From: Segatella hominis
Lineage (GTDB): Bacteria > Bacteroidota > Bacteroidia > Bacteroidales > Bacteroidaceae
Direction: 5' to 3'
Assembly (NCBI RefSeq): GCF_004535825.1
Contig: NZ_SGVY01000013.1
Location: forward strand, 1-64,000
Length of the DNA: 64,000 bases
The notes beneath the pieces are model-generated. The model searched no databases and had not been told where the DNA came from. It worked only from the letters and a program-made list of their open reading frames with translations. The position numbers and the translations under genes were made by a program. The first letter of the stretch is position 1. Every line of letters starts with the position of its first letter. This document shows, piece by piece, positions 1 to 7,900 of this stretch.

Positions 1-360
1 CGCTTTATGGGGTAAGGGGATTTTGTGTCTGCGACATTTCTGTTGTGCAAGAAATATGTACAATAAAATGAATTTTGTCGCTTTGCAAGCAAAATCCCAC
101 TAAACCCTATAGGTTGCGGATTTGAGGGTATTATCGCATCAAGGGGAGTTTTCGCAACCTAACAGGCTGCGTGAGGTGTCGTATCATGCTCAATGTCGGC
201 TTCATGCCCCCAAGGCAAAGGAGTATTGGAACCAAATGGTAGAACTCGGCAAGATTGACGTGGTCAAGAAATGCGATGAGGAGTCTCGTGCCAAAGCTGA
301 GAGATTGGTGAATGTGAAAACCGTCAAGCACACAGACGCGCGTGACGTTGGAGTAAAGTG
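1..360. other. Unassigned sequence at window edge
   Basis: No gene here can be supported with confidence. A rightward reading near 215-330 gives a plausible charged helical stretch (it includes VELGKIDVVKKC) but has no clear start and no family I recognise. It lies next to a decayed integrase fragment, so this is probably mobile-element debris. Confidence 0.4.
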
Positions 361-363
361 GAT

Positions 364-535
364 TTGCCTGCAAGCAAAGTGCTTCTTACGACGCATCTTG
401 TTGGTTGCTGGGTCTAACGCATAAAAGCCGACATACCAATCCTTGCCTTTATGCAATGTGGGGTAGGTGTAGCCTACGAGGTTAGAAACTTTACCAGTCT
501 GGAATTTTGGAAATATTTTTTTGACATCATTTTAT
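364..535 (-). pseudogene. Tyrosine integrase N-terminal fragment (relic)
   Basis: Reading leftwards from about 534, one frame gives [17 protein letters not shown] followed by [20 protein letters not shown] and then DPATNKMRRKKH. This is typical of the N-terminal arm-binding region of Bacteroidetes tyrosine recombinases. The frame is closed three codons upstream by TAA, and the only nearby ATG is out of frame. After RRKKH the reading degenerates, so the core-binding and catalytic domains are absent. The relic sits beside tRNA-Ser, and tRNA genes are common integration targets for such elements. That an element once integrated here is an inference. Confidence 0.6.
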
Positions 536-628
536 ATCACTTAAATTGTGAGTTAGTGATGTTGGTTCAACGTCTCGATTCTTTTCGTCTTAAAAATGAT
601 TTAAACGATCTATCGGGCAATAATGAAA

Positions 629-660
629 AAAGCCTTCTGAAATTTCTTTCAGAAGGCTTT
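629..660 (-). terminator. Terminator of tRNA-Ser
   Basis: The arms AAAGCCTTCTGAAA and TTTCAGAAGGCTTT form a near-perfect hairpin. It is followed, in the leftward direction, by a run of T residues (plus-strand A at 624-630). It begins immediately downstream of the tRNA-Ser gene. Confidence 0.85.
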
Positions 661-661
661 G

Positions 662-746
662 CGGAGAGAGAGGGATTCGAACCCCCGGTACCTCTCGGTA
701 CGACGGTTTTCAAGACCGTTGTAATCGACCACTCTACCATCTCTCC
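662..746 (-). tRNA. tRNA-Ser(TGA)
   Basis: The leftward strand folds as a class II tRNA of 85 nt. The acceptor stem is GGAGAGA/TCTCTCC with discriminator G. The anticodon loop CTTGAAA gives anticodon TGA, and the long variable arm expected of tRNA-Ser is present (GTACCGAGAGGTAC region). The T arm contains GGTTCGAATCC. CCA is not encoded. A Bacteroidetes promoter lies just upstream and a hairpin terminator just downstream, so it is a single-gene unit. Confidence 0.95.
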
Positions 747-789
747 AAATTCAGTCTGGATGACTATAGCTTGGTTTTCTTAAGCGGTT

Positions 790-822
790 GCAAAGGTACT
801 ACTATTTTCTGGTTCCACCAAA
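790..822 (-). promoter_or_regulatory. Promoter of tRNA-Ser
   Basis: On the leftward strand TTTG, a 20-nt spacer and TACCTTTGC match the Bacteroidetes sigma-ABfr consensus (TTTG-N19/21-TAnnTTTG). The -7 element is at 790-798. Confidence 0.8.
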
Positions 823-912
823 TTTTTTGAGAACTTTTTTTTCAAAAATCTCAAAAAAAGTGCAGATTTCTTGATTTTACCCTGTTTTTCTCCTGCTTTT
901 TAGAGAAAAAGG

Positions 913-976
913 CAAAAAAAAGGGCTACCGCTGTAGCCCCAACCTTGATAACCTTAAATCTAATACTATGAAAAAC
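913..976 (-). ncRNA. Candidate small RNA with own promoter and terminator
   Basis: A leftward -7 element TATCTTTGC (982-990) is followed by about 35 nt of unstructured leader. Then comes a strong hairpin, GGGCTAC-agcg-GTAGCCC (922-939), and a run of T. This predicts a free transcript of about 60 nt with no open reading frame. The -33 element is poor. It could also simply be the terminator of thyX (stop at 1059), but the promoter between thyX and the hairpin argues for a separate RNA. The function is unknown. Confidence 0.4.
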
Positions 977-1058
977 ACATCGCAAAGATACTGAATTTTC
1001 CGTTATTTCATGTACGAAAAATGGAAAATCTTATCTTTTGCGCTGATTTTTACCTTTT

Positions 1059-1922
1059 TTAATCAATATAACCTCTTTCTTTGAACTCTTCATATAGAGG
1101 TTCAGCCAAAATCTTGGCATCAGGATGAGGTGCTCCTGTTGTGCCTAACGCACGAAGGTCGAAGAAATGCTTCCAGTCGCTTACGAATGCGGTGTGCACC
1201 AGTTCTGTATTTGTATCCAATGGAAGAATGACGCGTGCTTCCTGTGGCTTGCATCCCATAGCAATCAATTTCATGTAGGCAAATTCTGCTGCTTGATTGG
1301 CAAAAAGCCAGGCATCTATTGGAGTCCAGTCATTGGTCTCTTCATTTGCTACGTCTTCACAGAGTTCTACGAATTTCTCATCGTTGGTTTCTAAATCGCC
1401 CTTTACCCAAGTTGGAAGGTTGATACTGATTTCGCTACCAAACTTATTCTTCGTATAATTGCAGTAGCGTGTACTCTGTTCTGCCATGGAGTTGGCGCGA
1501 TGACGATTGTATTCACGGGTAATGGCAATCTGGGTTGTAAAGTGTACGGTGATGCGGAGTTCATGCTTGCCCTTTTCGAAATCTGCACGATACTTCAGAT
1601 CTTCCAGTGTTTTGTTTTCTGCCATCACACGAAGATTGGTTGTGATGTAATCCTTGCCGTCTATTGTATTCACATGAGAGAACTTGTTGCTTGCATAGAG
1701 TGGGAGTTCCCCGTGGTTGCAGGTCAAATATACGGTGCCGTGTTCCAGCATGGCATAATGTTCATGCTCTATCATGCGGCCAACGAATGGCTTGGCTGAG
1801 TCTTCTGTTGTGTTGTTTTCACTCTTGTAGCATACTCTACCTGCTCGCTCTATCTGCTGATAGATACCAAGCTCTCCTGGATTTTGCATCCAAATCTCAT
1901 ATTGAGGTTTCTGTATCTTCAT
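1059..1922 (-). CDS. thyX: FAD-dependent thymidylate synthase ThyX
   Basis: This 287-residue protein makes dTMP from dUMP using methylenetetrahydrofolate, with FAD and NADPH as reductants, in the cytosol. The ThyX signature RHR-X7-S is intact at residues 140-150 (RHRANSMAEQS), followed by TRYCNY. The N-terminal part has the GRVCYKSE and EHEHYAMLEHG segments seen in Bacteroidetes members. The start at 1922 is supported by a promoter 25-55 bp upstream (TTTG-N19-TACCTTTGC). The gene is monocistronic. No thyA is visible in the window. Confidence 0.93.
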   Translation of the reverse strand: MKIQKPQYEIWMQNPGELGIYQQIERAGRVCYKSENNTTEDSAKPFVGRMIEHEHYAMLEHGTVYLTCNHGELPLYASNKFSHVNTIDGKDYITTNLRVMAENKTLEDLKYRADFEKGKHELRITVHFTTQIAITREYNRHRANSMAEQSTRYCNYTKNKFGSEISINLPTWVKGDLETNDEKFVELCEDVANEETNDWTPIDAWLFANQAAEFAYMKLIAMGCKPQEARVILPLDTNTELVHTAFVSDWKHFFDLRALGTTGAPHPDAKILAEPLYEEFKERGYID

Positions 1923-1945
1923 TGTTTTCTGTTTTTATTTCTGCT

Positions 1946-1977
1946 GCAAAGGTACATTATTTTGGGGTAATTACAAA
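1946..1977 (-). promoter_or_regulatory. Promoter of thyX
   Basis: Leftward TTTG, a 19-nt spacer and TACCTTTGC (-7 element at 1946-1954) match the Bacteroidetes consensus and sit just upstream of the thyX ATG. Confidence 0.75.
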
Positions 1978-2023
1978 ATTATTCCCTTATATTTTGCCAT
2001 TAACTGTTTTTTCTTTCTTTACT

Positions 2024-2057
2024 TTTGCTTTTCTTGCAAAAAAGGTAGTATCTTTGC
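2024..2057 (+). promoter_or_regulatory. Promoter of trmO
   Basis: TTTG (2024-2027), a 21-nt spacer and TATCTTTGC (2049-2057). The leader of about 110 nt contains a TATATATAATAAGGT motif at 2083-2104 that recurs elsewhere in the window. Confidence 0.75.
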
Positions 2058-2171
2058 AATCACGTATGGCCTCCTTTCTGCCCTATATATATAATAAGGT
2101 GTAATCTGGTTATTGATAGGGGAATGGAAGTGGAAATGGGGGCTCGTTGATTTAATGAATTAGATATCATC

Positions 2172-2849
2172 ATGGAAATAAAACCAATTGCACATTTTCG
2201 TTCGCCCTTTTCCAGTAAGTTCGGTATTCCCAAACAGGCTGGTCTGGTAGAAGAACTGGAGGGTCAGATTGTTTTTGACCCCGAATTCCGTAATCCCGAT
2301 GCACTCCGTGGGATAGAGGGGTTTGACTATCTTTGGTTGATTTGGGAATTTTCTGCCAATAAACATAAAGCAAATAGTCCCGTTGTAAGACCCCCTGTAC
2401 TGGGTGGAAATGAGAAGGTTGGAGTGTTTGCTACCCGGAGTCCTTTCAGACCCAACCATATCGGCTTGTCTTCTGTGCGTATAGACCGGATAGAATGGGA
2501 GACAAATCGGGGACCGGTGATTCATGTGAAAGGGGCTGACCTGATGGACGGAACACCGATATATGATATCAAACCCTACGTAGTCTATGCTGACTGTCAT
2601 CCTGATGCCCGCAGCGGTTTTGTGGATGAAAGAAAATGGGATAGACTCGAGGTGCTGGTCAGCGATGAGGTGAAGGACAAACTGAACAAGCAGGGATTGA
2701 CAGATGCCAAGATTTCTGTTTTAAAAGAAGTGTTGGCGCAAGATCCTCGTCCGCATTATCAAAAAAATCCTGACAAGGTTTATGGAATGCCCTACGAGGG
2801 TTTGGATATTCACTTCCGGGTTTCCCATCAAACCTTAGAGGTACTTTGA
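2172..2849 (+). CDS. trmO: tRNA (t6A37) methyltransferase TrmO
   Basis: A TsaA/YaeB-family protein of 225 residues. E. coli TrmO methylates N6-threonylcarbamoyladenosine at position 37 of tRNA-Thr with S-adenosylmethionine. The family hallmark GVFATRSPFRPNHIGLS is at residues 84-100, in the N-terminal beta-barrel. The PIGxxxSPF-like start is present as PIAHFRSPF. The C-terminal part (DPRPHYQKN...VYGMPYEG) matches the usual C-terminal domain, so the length is complete. It stands alone, with a promoter upstream and a hairpin terminator downstream. Confidence 0.92.
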   Translation: MEIKPIAHFRSPFSSKFGIPKQAGLVEELEGQIVFDPEFRNPDALRGIEGFDYLWLIWEFSANKHKANSPVVRPPVLGGNEKVGVFATRSPFRPNHIGLSSVRIDRIEWETNRGPVIHVKGADLMDGTPIYDIKPYVVYADCHPDARSGFVDERKWDRLEVLVSDEVKDKLNKQGLTDAKISVLKEVLAQDPRPHYQKNPDKVYGMPYEGLDIHFRVSHQTLEVL

Positions 2850-2915
2850 AAATTCCCTGGGCAGGGAAAAATTCTTCCTTGCCCACGCAAAAAATAATCC
2901 CTCGGCGGAACATAA

Positions 2916-2958
2916 AAAACTCTCCTGAGTCAGCACTACTGACATCAGGAGAGTTTTT
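2916..2958. terminator. Bidirectional hairpin terminator after trmO
   Basis: Arms TCTCCTGA and TCAGGAGA are flanked by A-run and T-run (AAAAAAC...GTTTTT). The hairpin can terminate trmO from the left and the GH28 gene (stop at 3036) from the right. Confidence 0.8.
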
Positions 2959-3035
2959 GGTTTTATCTTATGATATAATTTTAACTGTTTGTCTGGCAGA
3001 TCAGACTAACTGCAGATATCTGTCTTTTCTTTTTT

Positions 3036-4439
3036 CTATTTTGCAAAAGTAGAGAAGTTCACATTCTCCAAAGTAATCTTGCAAGCTGCATCTATATCCT
3101 TTGCATTCTTGTTGTAGAAGATGTTGCAGTCCTTGATGGTGATATCGTGTATCATACCTTCTGCGCCATGAGCCACGATTCCATTCTTGCAGCCACGTAC
3201 ATAGACATTACTGATATGAATATCCTGAAAATCTGGCAAGAATTCCTGTTTTACAGGGGCAGCCTGCTGCTTGGCACCTACGTGGTTGTCAAAATAGGTA
3301 GTCTCGAAGGTGATGGCATCACCTGTAATATCGGTCATGTAGATATGATCGATATAAATATTCTCGCTCTTACCGCCTCTTTTCACAGCACTCTTGAATC
3401 GCAAACCGGCATCTGTGCCCTGGAAAGTATTGTTTCTTACAACAATGTTTTTCATACCGCCAGAGAATTCGCTACCGATTACAAAACCGCCATGAGCATG
3501 GTATACGGTGTTGTCCTGGATGTTGATATTCTCGCATGGACCCGCTTTCACGCCAGCCGCACCAGCTCCGCCCTTCATGCAGATACCGTCATCGCCAGCA
3601 TCAACTACGTTGTTGACAATCAGTACGTCTTTACAACTTGAAATATCGATGGCATCTCCGTTCTGTGCATTCCAAGGACATTTTACGGTAATTCCGTCAA
3701 TGACCACATTCTTGCAGCGGGTAGGGATGAGGTGGAAACGTGGTGAGTTCAGAAGTGTAACACCTTGAACGAGCACATTCTCGCAGTCGGTGAAACGGAT
3801 CAAGTGGTTGCGCACCTTCTCCTGTGCATCGATATTATCTACTACATTCGGAGTCTGCTTCAGGTTGAGTGGGAACCAGATGTCACCCTTCTTGTTGAGT
3901 GTACCGCCCATTTCCTGGAATCTTTTCCATTCCACGTCACTTACCTTGCTTCTCTTGACCGGTCTCCACCATTCGCCATTTCCGTCGATGGTTCCTTCAC
4001 CAGTAATGGCAATGTTCTTGCGCTTGCTGGCAGTAATGGCTGTTGAGGCTCTCTCTTCTTTCTTACCTGTTGCCTCGTCAGTTTTGATGAGGTCGTTCTT
4101 GTCTTCAGAGAAAACAATAATGGCATTCTTCTCGAGATGCAGATCGATATTGTCTTTCAGAGAAATCAATCCGGTGAGGTAAACACCTGCAGGAACATTC
4201 AGATGACCTCCGCCCATCTTGTTTAGTTTACTGATGGCTTTGGTGAAAGCCTGGGTATTCATTGTCAGTGCGTCTCCTTTACCACCGCATTCCAGGATGC
4301 TGACCTGATTATCCGGGATAGTAGGAAGGGTAGGTTGTGACATTTGAACAGGCAAGTTGGTGTAATACTTGCTGTAATCAGTGGCAAACGTATTCGCTAT
4401 CGCGAACAGTGCCATTAAAGAAATAAGAATTTTCTTCAT
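3036..4439 (-). CDS. Secreted GH28 glycosidase (polygalacturonase-type)
   Basis: A 467-residue protein with a signal peptide (MKKILISLMALFAIANTFA) and a right-handed beta-helix typical of glycoside hydrolase family 28. The catalytic region is intact. NGD is at 260-262, the DD pair at 283-284, the HGG segment at 316-318, and RFK (family RIK) at 347-349. These correspond to the acid/base and nucleophile aspartates, the conserved histidine and the substrate-binding Arg/Lys. The expected role is hydrolysis of galacturonan or rhamnogalacturonan side chains in the periplasm or at the cell surface. No SusC/SusD genes flank it, so it is not in an obvious polysaccharide utilisation locus here. The exact pectin substrate cannot be read from sequence. 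Confidence 0.88.
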   Translation of the reverse strand: MKKILISLMALFAIANTFATDYSKYYTNLPVQMSQPTLPTIPDNQVSILECGGKGDALTMNTQAFTKAISKLNKMGGGHLNVPAGVYLTGLISLKDNIDLHLEKNAIIVFSEDKNDLIKTDEATGKKEERASTAITASKRKNIAITGEGTIDGNGEWWRPVKRSKVSDVEWKRFQEMGGTLNKKGDIWFPLNLKQTPNVVDNIDAQEKVRNHLIRFTDCENVLVQGVTLLNSPRFHLIPTRCKNVVIDGITVKCPWNAQNGDAIDISSCKDVLIVNNVVDAGDDGICMKGGAGAAGVKAGPCENINIQDNTVYHAHGGFVIGSEFSGGMKNIVVRNNTFQGTDAGLRFKSAVKRGGKSENIYIDHIYMTDITGDAITFETTYFDNHVGAKQQAAPVKQEFLPDFQDIHISNVYVRGCKNGIVAHGAEGMIHDITIKDCNIFYNKNAKDIDAACKITLENVNFSTFAK

Positions 4440-4540
4440 AAGTCTTTAAGTTTGCTTTTTGTTTTAAATTATAATAGTTTATGATTGCAATTGTTTGTAA
4501 CAGTTTCGTAACAACTGTTTCCTTGGGGTATAAATACCGA

Positions 4541-4575
4541 AAAAGGCGGCTCCAACCGAAGTCGGAAACCGCCCT
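4541..4575 (-). terminator. Terminator of tRNA-Phe
   Basis: The leftward hairpin GGCGGTTTCCGAC-TTC-GGTTGGAGCCGCC is followed by TTTTT. It lies 15 bp downstream of tRNA-Phe. Confidence 0.8.
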
Positions 4576-4589
4576 AATGAAAGGAGGAG

Positions 4590-4662
4590 TGGTACCACCA
4601 GGAATCGAACCGGGGACACAAGGATTTTCAGTCCTTTGCTCTACCAACTGAGCTATGGCACC
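4590..4662 (-). tRNA. tRNA-Phe(GAA)
   Basis: A 73-nt cloverleaf on the leftward strand. Acceptor GGTGCCA/TGGTACC with discriminator A, D arm AGCTCAGTTGGTAGAGC, anticodon loop CTGAAAA (anticodon GAA), and T arm CCCCGGTTCGATTCCTGG. CCA is not encoded. It has its own promoter and terminator. Confidence 0.96.
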
Positions 4663-4679
4663 ATTTTCTTTTGCGGTTG

Positions 4680-4711
4680 CAAAGGTACAATAAGTTTTTG
4701 AATTGAGCAAG
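4680..4711 (-). promoter_or_regulatory. Promoter of tRNA-Phe
   Basis: Leftward TTG, a 20-nt spacer and TACCTTTGC lie about 18 bp upstream of the mature tRNA. The arrangement is the same as for tRNA-Ser. Confidence 0.75.
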
Positions 4712-4808
4712 AGAAATTCTGATAATTTCTCTTGCTTAATGTTTATTAACTAAAATCACCTTTCTGTAGTCCTCTGAAATTGTATCAAAAGGCTCTTCCT
4801 TGTTGATT

Positions 4809-5918
4809 TTAGTCTTTGAGAGGGTTCCAACCCTGTGCTTTCAGTTCAAATTCTTGTCCGTCGCGGGTAATCAGGAATTTTCCGAGATTCTCCTGCGTGA
4901 TGTAGCCTATCTGCTTTACACCTTCCATTTCCTCGATTTTTGCATGGTCGCCTATTGGTACGGTAAAGAGAAGTTCGTAATCCTCGCCACCATTCATGGC
5001 ACAGGTCGTGAGGTTCATATTGAATTCCTCTGCCATTACTGCCGTCTGATAGTCTATTGGAATATTCTTCTCATATACACGACATCCGCAGTGACTCTGT
5101 TCGCAGATGTGCATCAGTTCGCTACTGAGTCCGTCACTAATATCCATCATGGCTGTTGGACGAATACCTGCTTCACGCAATTTGGCTATGATGTCGCCGC
5201 GTGCTTCTGGCTGCAATTGGCGTTGCAGTAGGTATTCCTTTCCTGCAAAGTCTGGTTGGAAGTTGCGCATGTTGGCCAATTCCTCATTGAGTGCGGATAC
5301 TTTCGCCGTATCACCATCACGCTTGGCTTCAGCTATTTTCTTGCGGATATCTTCCACCTGTCCATAGTAAACGGCTTTCTCACGCTCCAGAAGTTGCAGA
5401 CCCATATAGGCACCACCGAGGTCACCCGTTACGCAGATGAGGTCAGTCTCCTTCGCTCCACTTCTATATACGATATCTTCCTTGTTTGCCTCACCGATAC
5501 AGGTGATGCTGATGGCAAGTCCTGTATAGGAAGATGTGGTGTCACCACCTACGATATCAACACCCCATTTGTCGCAAGCCATACGGAGTCCTTTGTAAAA
5601 CTCATCAATGTCTTCTACCTTGAAACGCTTACTCAGTGCCAAACTTACAACCATTTGTCTTGGAGTTCCGTTCATGGCAAAGATATCGCTGATGTTCACC
5701 ATTGCACTTTTATATCCAAGGTGCTGTAAGTCTATGTACGTCAAGTCGAAATGCACACCTTCCATGAGCATATCGGTGGTTACCAATACCTCTTTGTCTG
5801 GATAGTGCATCACGGCACAATCATCACCTACACCATAAACGGTAGAGGCATTCTTGTTTTCGTGTCCTTTGGTGAGATGGTCGATAAGACCAAACTCACC
5901 CAATTTTGCTATGTCCAA
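4809..5918 (-). CDS. thiL: Thiamine-monophosphate kinase ThiL
   Basis: ThiL phosphorylates thiamine monophosphate to thiamine diphosphate with ATP, the last step of cofactor synthesis. The 369-residue protein has the PurM-like ATP-binding fold motifs. These are GVGDDCAV near residues 29-36, TTDMLMEGVHFD at 47-58, the SDIFAMNG segment, GGDTTSS, and DISDGLSSEL in the C-terminal half. An insertion rich in charged residues (EDIRKKIAEAKRDGDT region) precedes the C-terminal lobe and is common in Bacteroidales ThiL. It is the last gene of the leftward sppA-lpxK-punA-thiL cluster, 73 bp after punA. Confidence 0.93.
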   Translation of the reverse strand: MDIAKLGEFGLIDHLTKGHENKNASTVYGVGDDCAVMHYPDKEVLVTTDMLMEGVHFDLTYIDLQHLGYKSAMVNISDIFAMNGTPRQMVVSLALSKRFKVEDIDEFYKGLRMACDKWGVDIVGGDTTSSYTGLAISITCIGEANKEDIVYRSGAKETDLICVTGDLGGAYMGLQLLEREKAVYYGQVEDIRKKIAEAKRDGDTAKVSALNEELANMRNFQPDFAGKEYLLQRQLQPEARGDIIAKLREAGIRPTAMMDISDGLSSELMHICEQSHCGCRVYEKNIPIDYQTAVMAEEFNMNLTTCAMNGGEDYELLFTVPIGDHAKIEEMEGVKQIGYITQENLGKFLITRDGQEFELKAQGWNPLKD

Positions 5919-5991
5919 TTTCTGAAAATGTTAAGTGTTAAAAAAACAAGTGAAGGGCCCCTTCACTTTCCCTCTAATTATTTCTTGTTCT

Positions 5992-6801
5992 TTAAGATCT
6001 GCGGATCATCTCACGCATAATCTCTGTCATCTTAGGTTGAGCATTGTTGGCTGCAATCTGCACTTCCTCATGACTTACCTGTACAGGAACGTCAAATCCA
6101 CCCAAGTCGGTAATGATGCTGATGCCGAAAACCTTGATGCCGCAGTGTCGGGCTACAATGACCTCAGGCACGGTACTCATGCCTACTGCATCGCCTCCTA
6201 AGATGCGGTACATGCGGTATTCTGCTGGAGTTTCGAAGGTTGGCCCCTGTACTCCTACATATACACCATGTTTCACCTCAATGCCTACTTCTTTAGCGAT
6301 TCCGTCGGCAAGGTCGCGCAATCCCTTGTCATAAGCTTCATGCATGTCAGGGAAGCGAGGCCCGGTAGGGAAATTCTTACCCTGCAATGGATGCTCTGGG
6401 AAAAAATTGATGTGGTCATCAATAATCATCAGGTCGCCTACGTGGAACTCTGGATTCATACCGCCTGAAGCATTGCTGACGAAGAGGGTCTCGATGCCCA
6501 GTTCATACATGACGCGCTCAGGGAATGTCACCTCTTTCATGCTGTAACCCTCATAGAAGTGGAAACGGCCTTCCATAGCCATGATGTCTTTGCCGCCCAA
6601 TTTTCCGAAGATGAGCTTTCCTGCATGTCCTTCTACGGTTGATACTGGGAAATTTGGAATTTCACTATATGGGAATGAATAACTGTCAGTTATTTCTGAA
6701 GCTAATTGTCCGAGACCTGTTCCCAGAATGATAGCTGTCTTTGGACTTGTTGTCATCCTTTCTCTTAGCCAGGATGCTGTTTCTTGAATTCTTTCGTACA
6801 T
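5992..6801 (-). CDS. punA: Purine-nucleoside phosphorylase (trimeric PNP)
   Basis: This enzyme phosphorolyses inosine and guanosine to free base plus ribose-1-phosphate in purine salvage. At 269 residues it has the length of the trimeric PNP-I family. Diagnostic segments are ILGTGLG (25-31, phosphate loop), EGHAG (57-61), GRFHFYEGY (78-86), SNASGG (109-114) and GPTFETPAEYR, the last carrying the purine-site Glu. The start overlaps the 3' end of lpxK by about 115 bp, so the two are probably translationally coupled. It is a member of the leftward cluster. Confidence 0.92.
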   Translation of the reverse strand: MYERIQETASWLRERMTTSPKTAIILGTGLGQLASEITDSYSFPYSEIPNFPVSTVEGHAGKLIFGKLGGKDIMAMEGRFHFYEGYSMKEVTFPERVMYELGIETLFVSNASGGMNPEFHVGDLMIIDDHINFFPEHPLQGKNFPTGPRFPDMHEAYDKGLRDLADGIAKEVGIEVKHGVYVGVQGPTFETPAEYRMYRILGGDAVGMSTVPEVIVARHCGIKVFGISIITDLGGFDVPVQVSHEEVQIAANNAQPKMTEIMREMIRRS

Positions 6802-7861
6802 AGCTTATTATTTTTTCGTTAAAATTATCTTGTTGGTCAAGCATGAAGCTTACCTTGATAGGCAGTTCGTACATGTTTGACTTTACTTTTTCGTATAGTC
6901 CCTCCGTTTCTCTCAGTCTTACTGCATCTTTTTCTGTAGTGATGATGATGCGTGGCTCTGGCATGGATTCGAAGGCGTCGTTGATGCGGTCGATATCCTT
7001 GCCTTTAAAACTGTGATGGTCGCCGAATGATAAGTTGGTGATATCCTTTGTCATTGGCTTCAGGTCATGCTCCATCTGCTTGGGTGAAGCGATTCCTGTG
7101 AGTAGCAAGACATGATAATCCTGTAGCTTGTCGAGCTCTATCTGCTTTTCCTCGAATACTCCCTTCGGTGTGTCGTAGTCGATGCTGGTGAAGTAGAGTT
7201 TCTGGAAAGGATAGAGGTCCATGGCTTTGGTCAGCACACGGAATTCCATCGGCTTCAGGTCTTTTGGACACTTGGTGATGATGACGATGTCTGCTCTGTT
7301 CTTACCGCTCAATGGTTCACGCAATCTACCTGCCGGCAACATCTTGTCGTAGATGATCAGACGGTGATAATCTACCAGGAGGATGTTGATGCCTGGTTTT
7401 ACATACCGATGCTGGAAAGCATCGTCAAGCAGGACAACATCTACGTCCTTGGTTGCCTCATCATTCTGTAAGTTCTCGATACCTCTTGCCCGTTTTGCAT
7501 CTACAGCCACATAGATATCAGAGAATTTCTGGTGCATCTGGAAAGGTTCATCACCTATTTCCGGCATGGTAGTACTTTCCTCGGCAAGTACATAACCATG
7601 ACTTTTTCTCTTATAGCCACGTGATAGCACGGCAATCTTTGCTTTGTCGTGCAACAGGCGTATCAAGTATTCCACATGGGGTGTCTTTCCGGAACCGCCC
7701 ACTGTGATGTTGCCCACTGAGATAATGGGTATGGAGAATGACTTGCTCTTCTTGAGACCCATATCGAAGAGCCAGTTGCGAAATCTCACTATGCTGCCAT
7801 AAATCCAACTGAATGGTAGCAGCCAATCGTTGATCTTGATAAGGTCGCCTTCTGTTCTCAT
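6686..7861 (-). CDS. lpxK: Tetraacyldisaccharide 4'-kinase LpxK
   Basis: LpxK phosphorylates the 4' position of the lipid A precursor at the inner-membrane face. The 391-residue protein starts with a membrane-associated helix (LLPFSWIYGSIVRFRNWLF). It then has the P-loop VGNITVGGSGKTP at residues 49-61, the LSRGYKRKS segment, GDEPFQMH, and LLDDAFQHRYV, the DDxFQH motif of the family. The last 38 codons overlap the start of punA and encode a basic, low-complexity tail (ILAKRKDDNKSKDS) that is probably not essential. A TATATATAATATAATAAGGT motif lies directly upstream of the ATG. Confidence 0.93.
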   Translation of the reverse strand: MRTEGDLIKINDWLLPFSWIYGSIVRFRNWLFDMGLKKSKSFSIPIISVGNITVGGSGKTPHVEYLIRLLHDKAKIAVLSRGYKRKSHGYVLAEESTTMPEIGDEPFQMHQKFSDIYVAVDAKRARGIENLQNDEATKDVDVVLLDDAFQHRYVKPGINILLVDYHRLIIYDKMLPAGRLREPLSGKNRADIVIITKCPKDLKPMEFRVLTKAMDLYPFQKLYFTSIDYDTPKGVFEEKQIELDKLQDYHVLLLTGIASPKQMEHDLKPMTKDITNLSFGDHHSFKGKDIDRINDAFESMPEPRIIITTEKDAVRLRETEGLYEKVKSNMYELPIKVSFMLDQQDNFNEKIISYVRKNSRNSILAKRKDDNKSKDSYHSGNRSRTISFRNN

Positions 7862-7900
7862 TGTTTCTTATACCTTATTATATTATATATATAAATCCCT

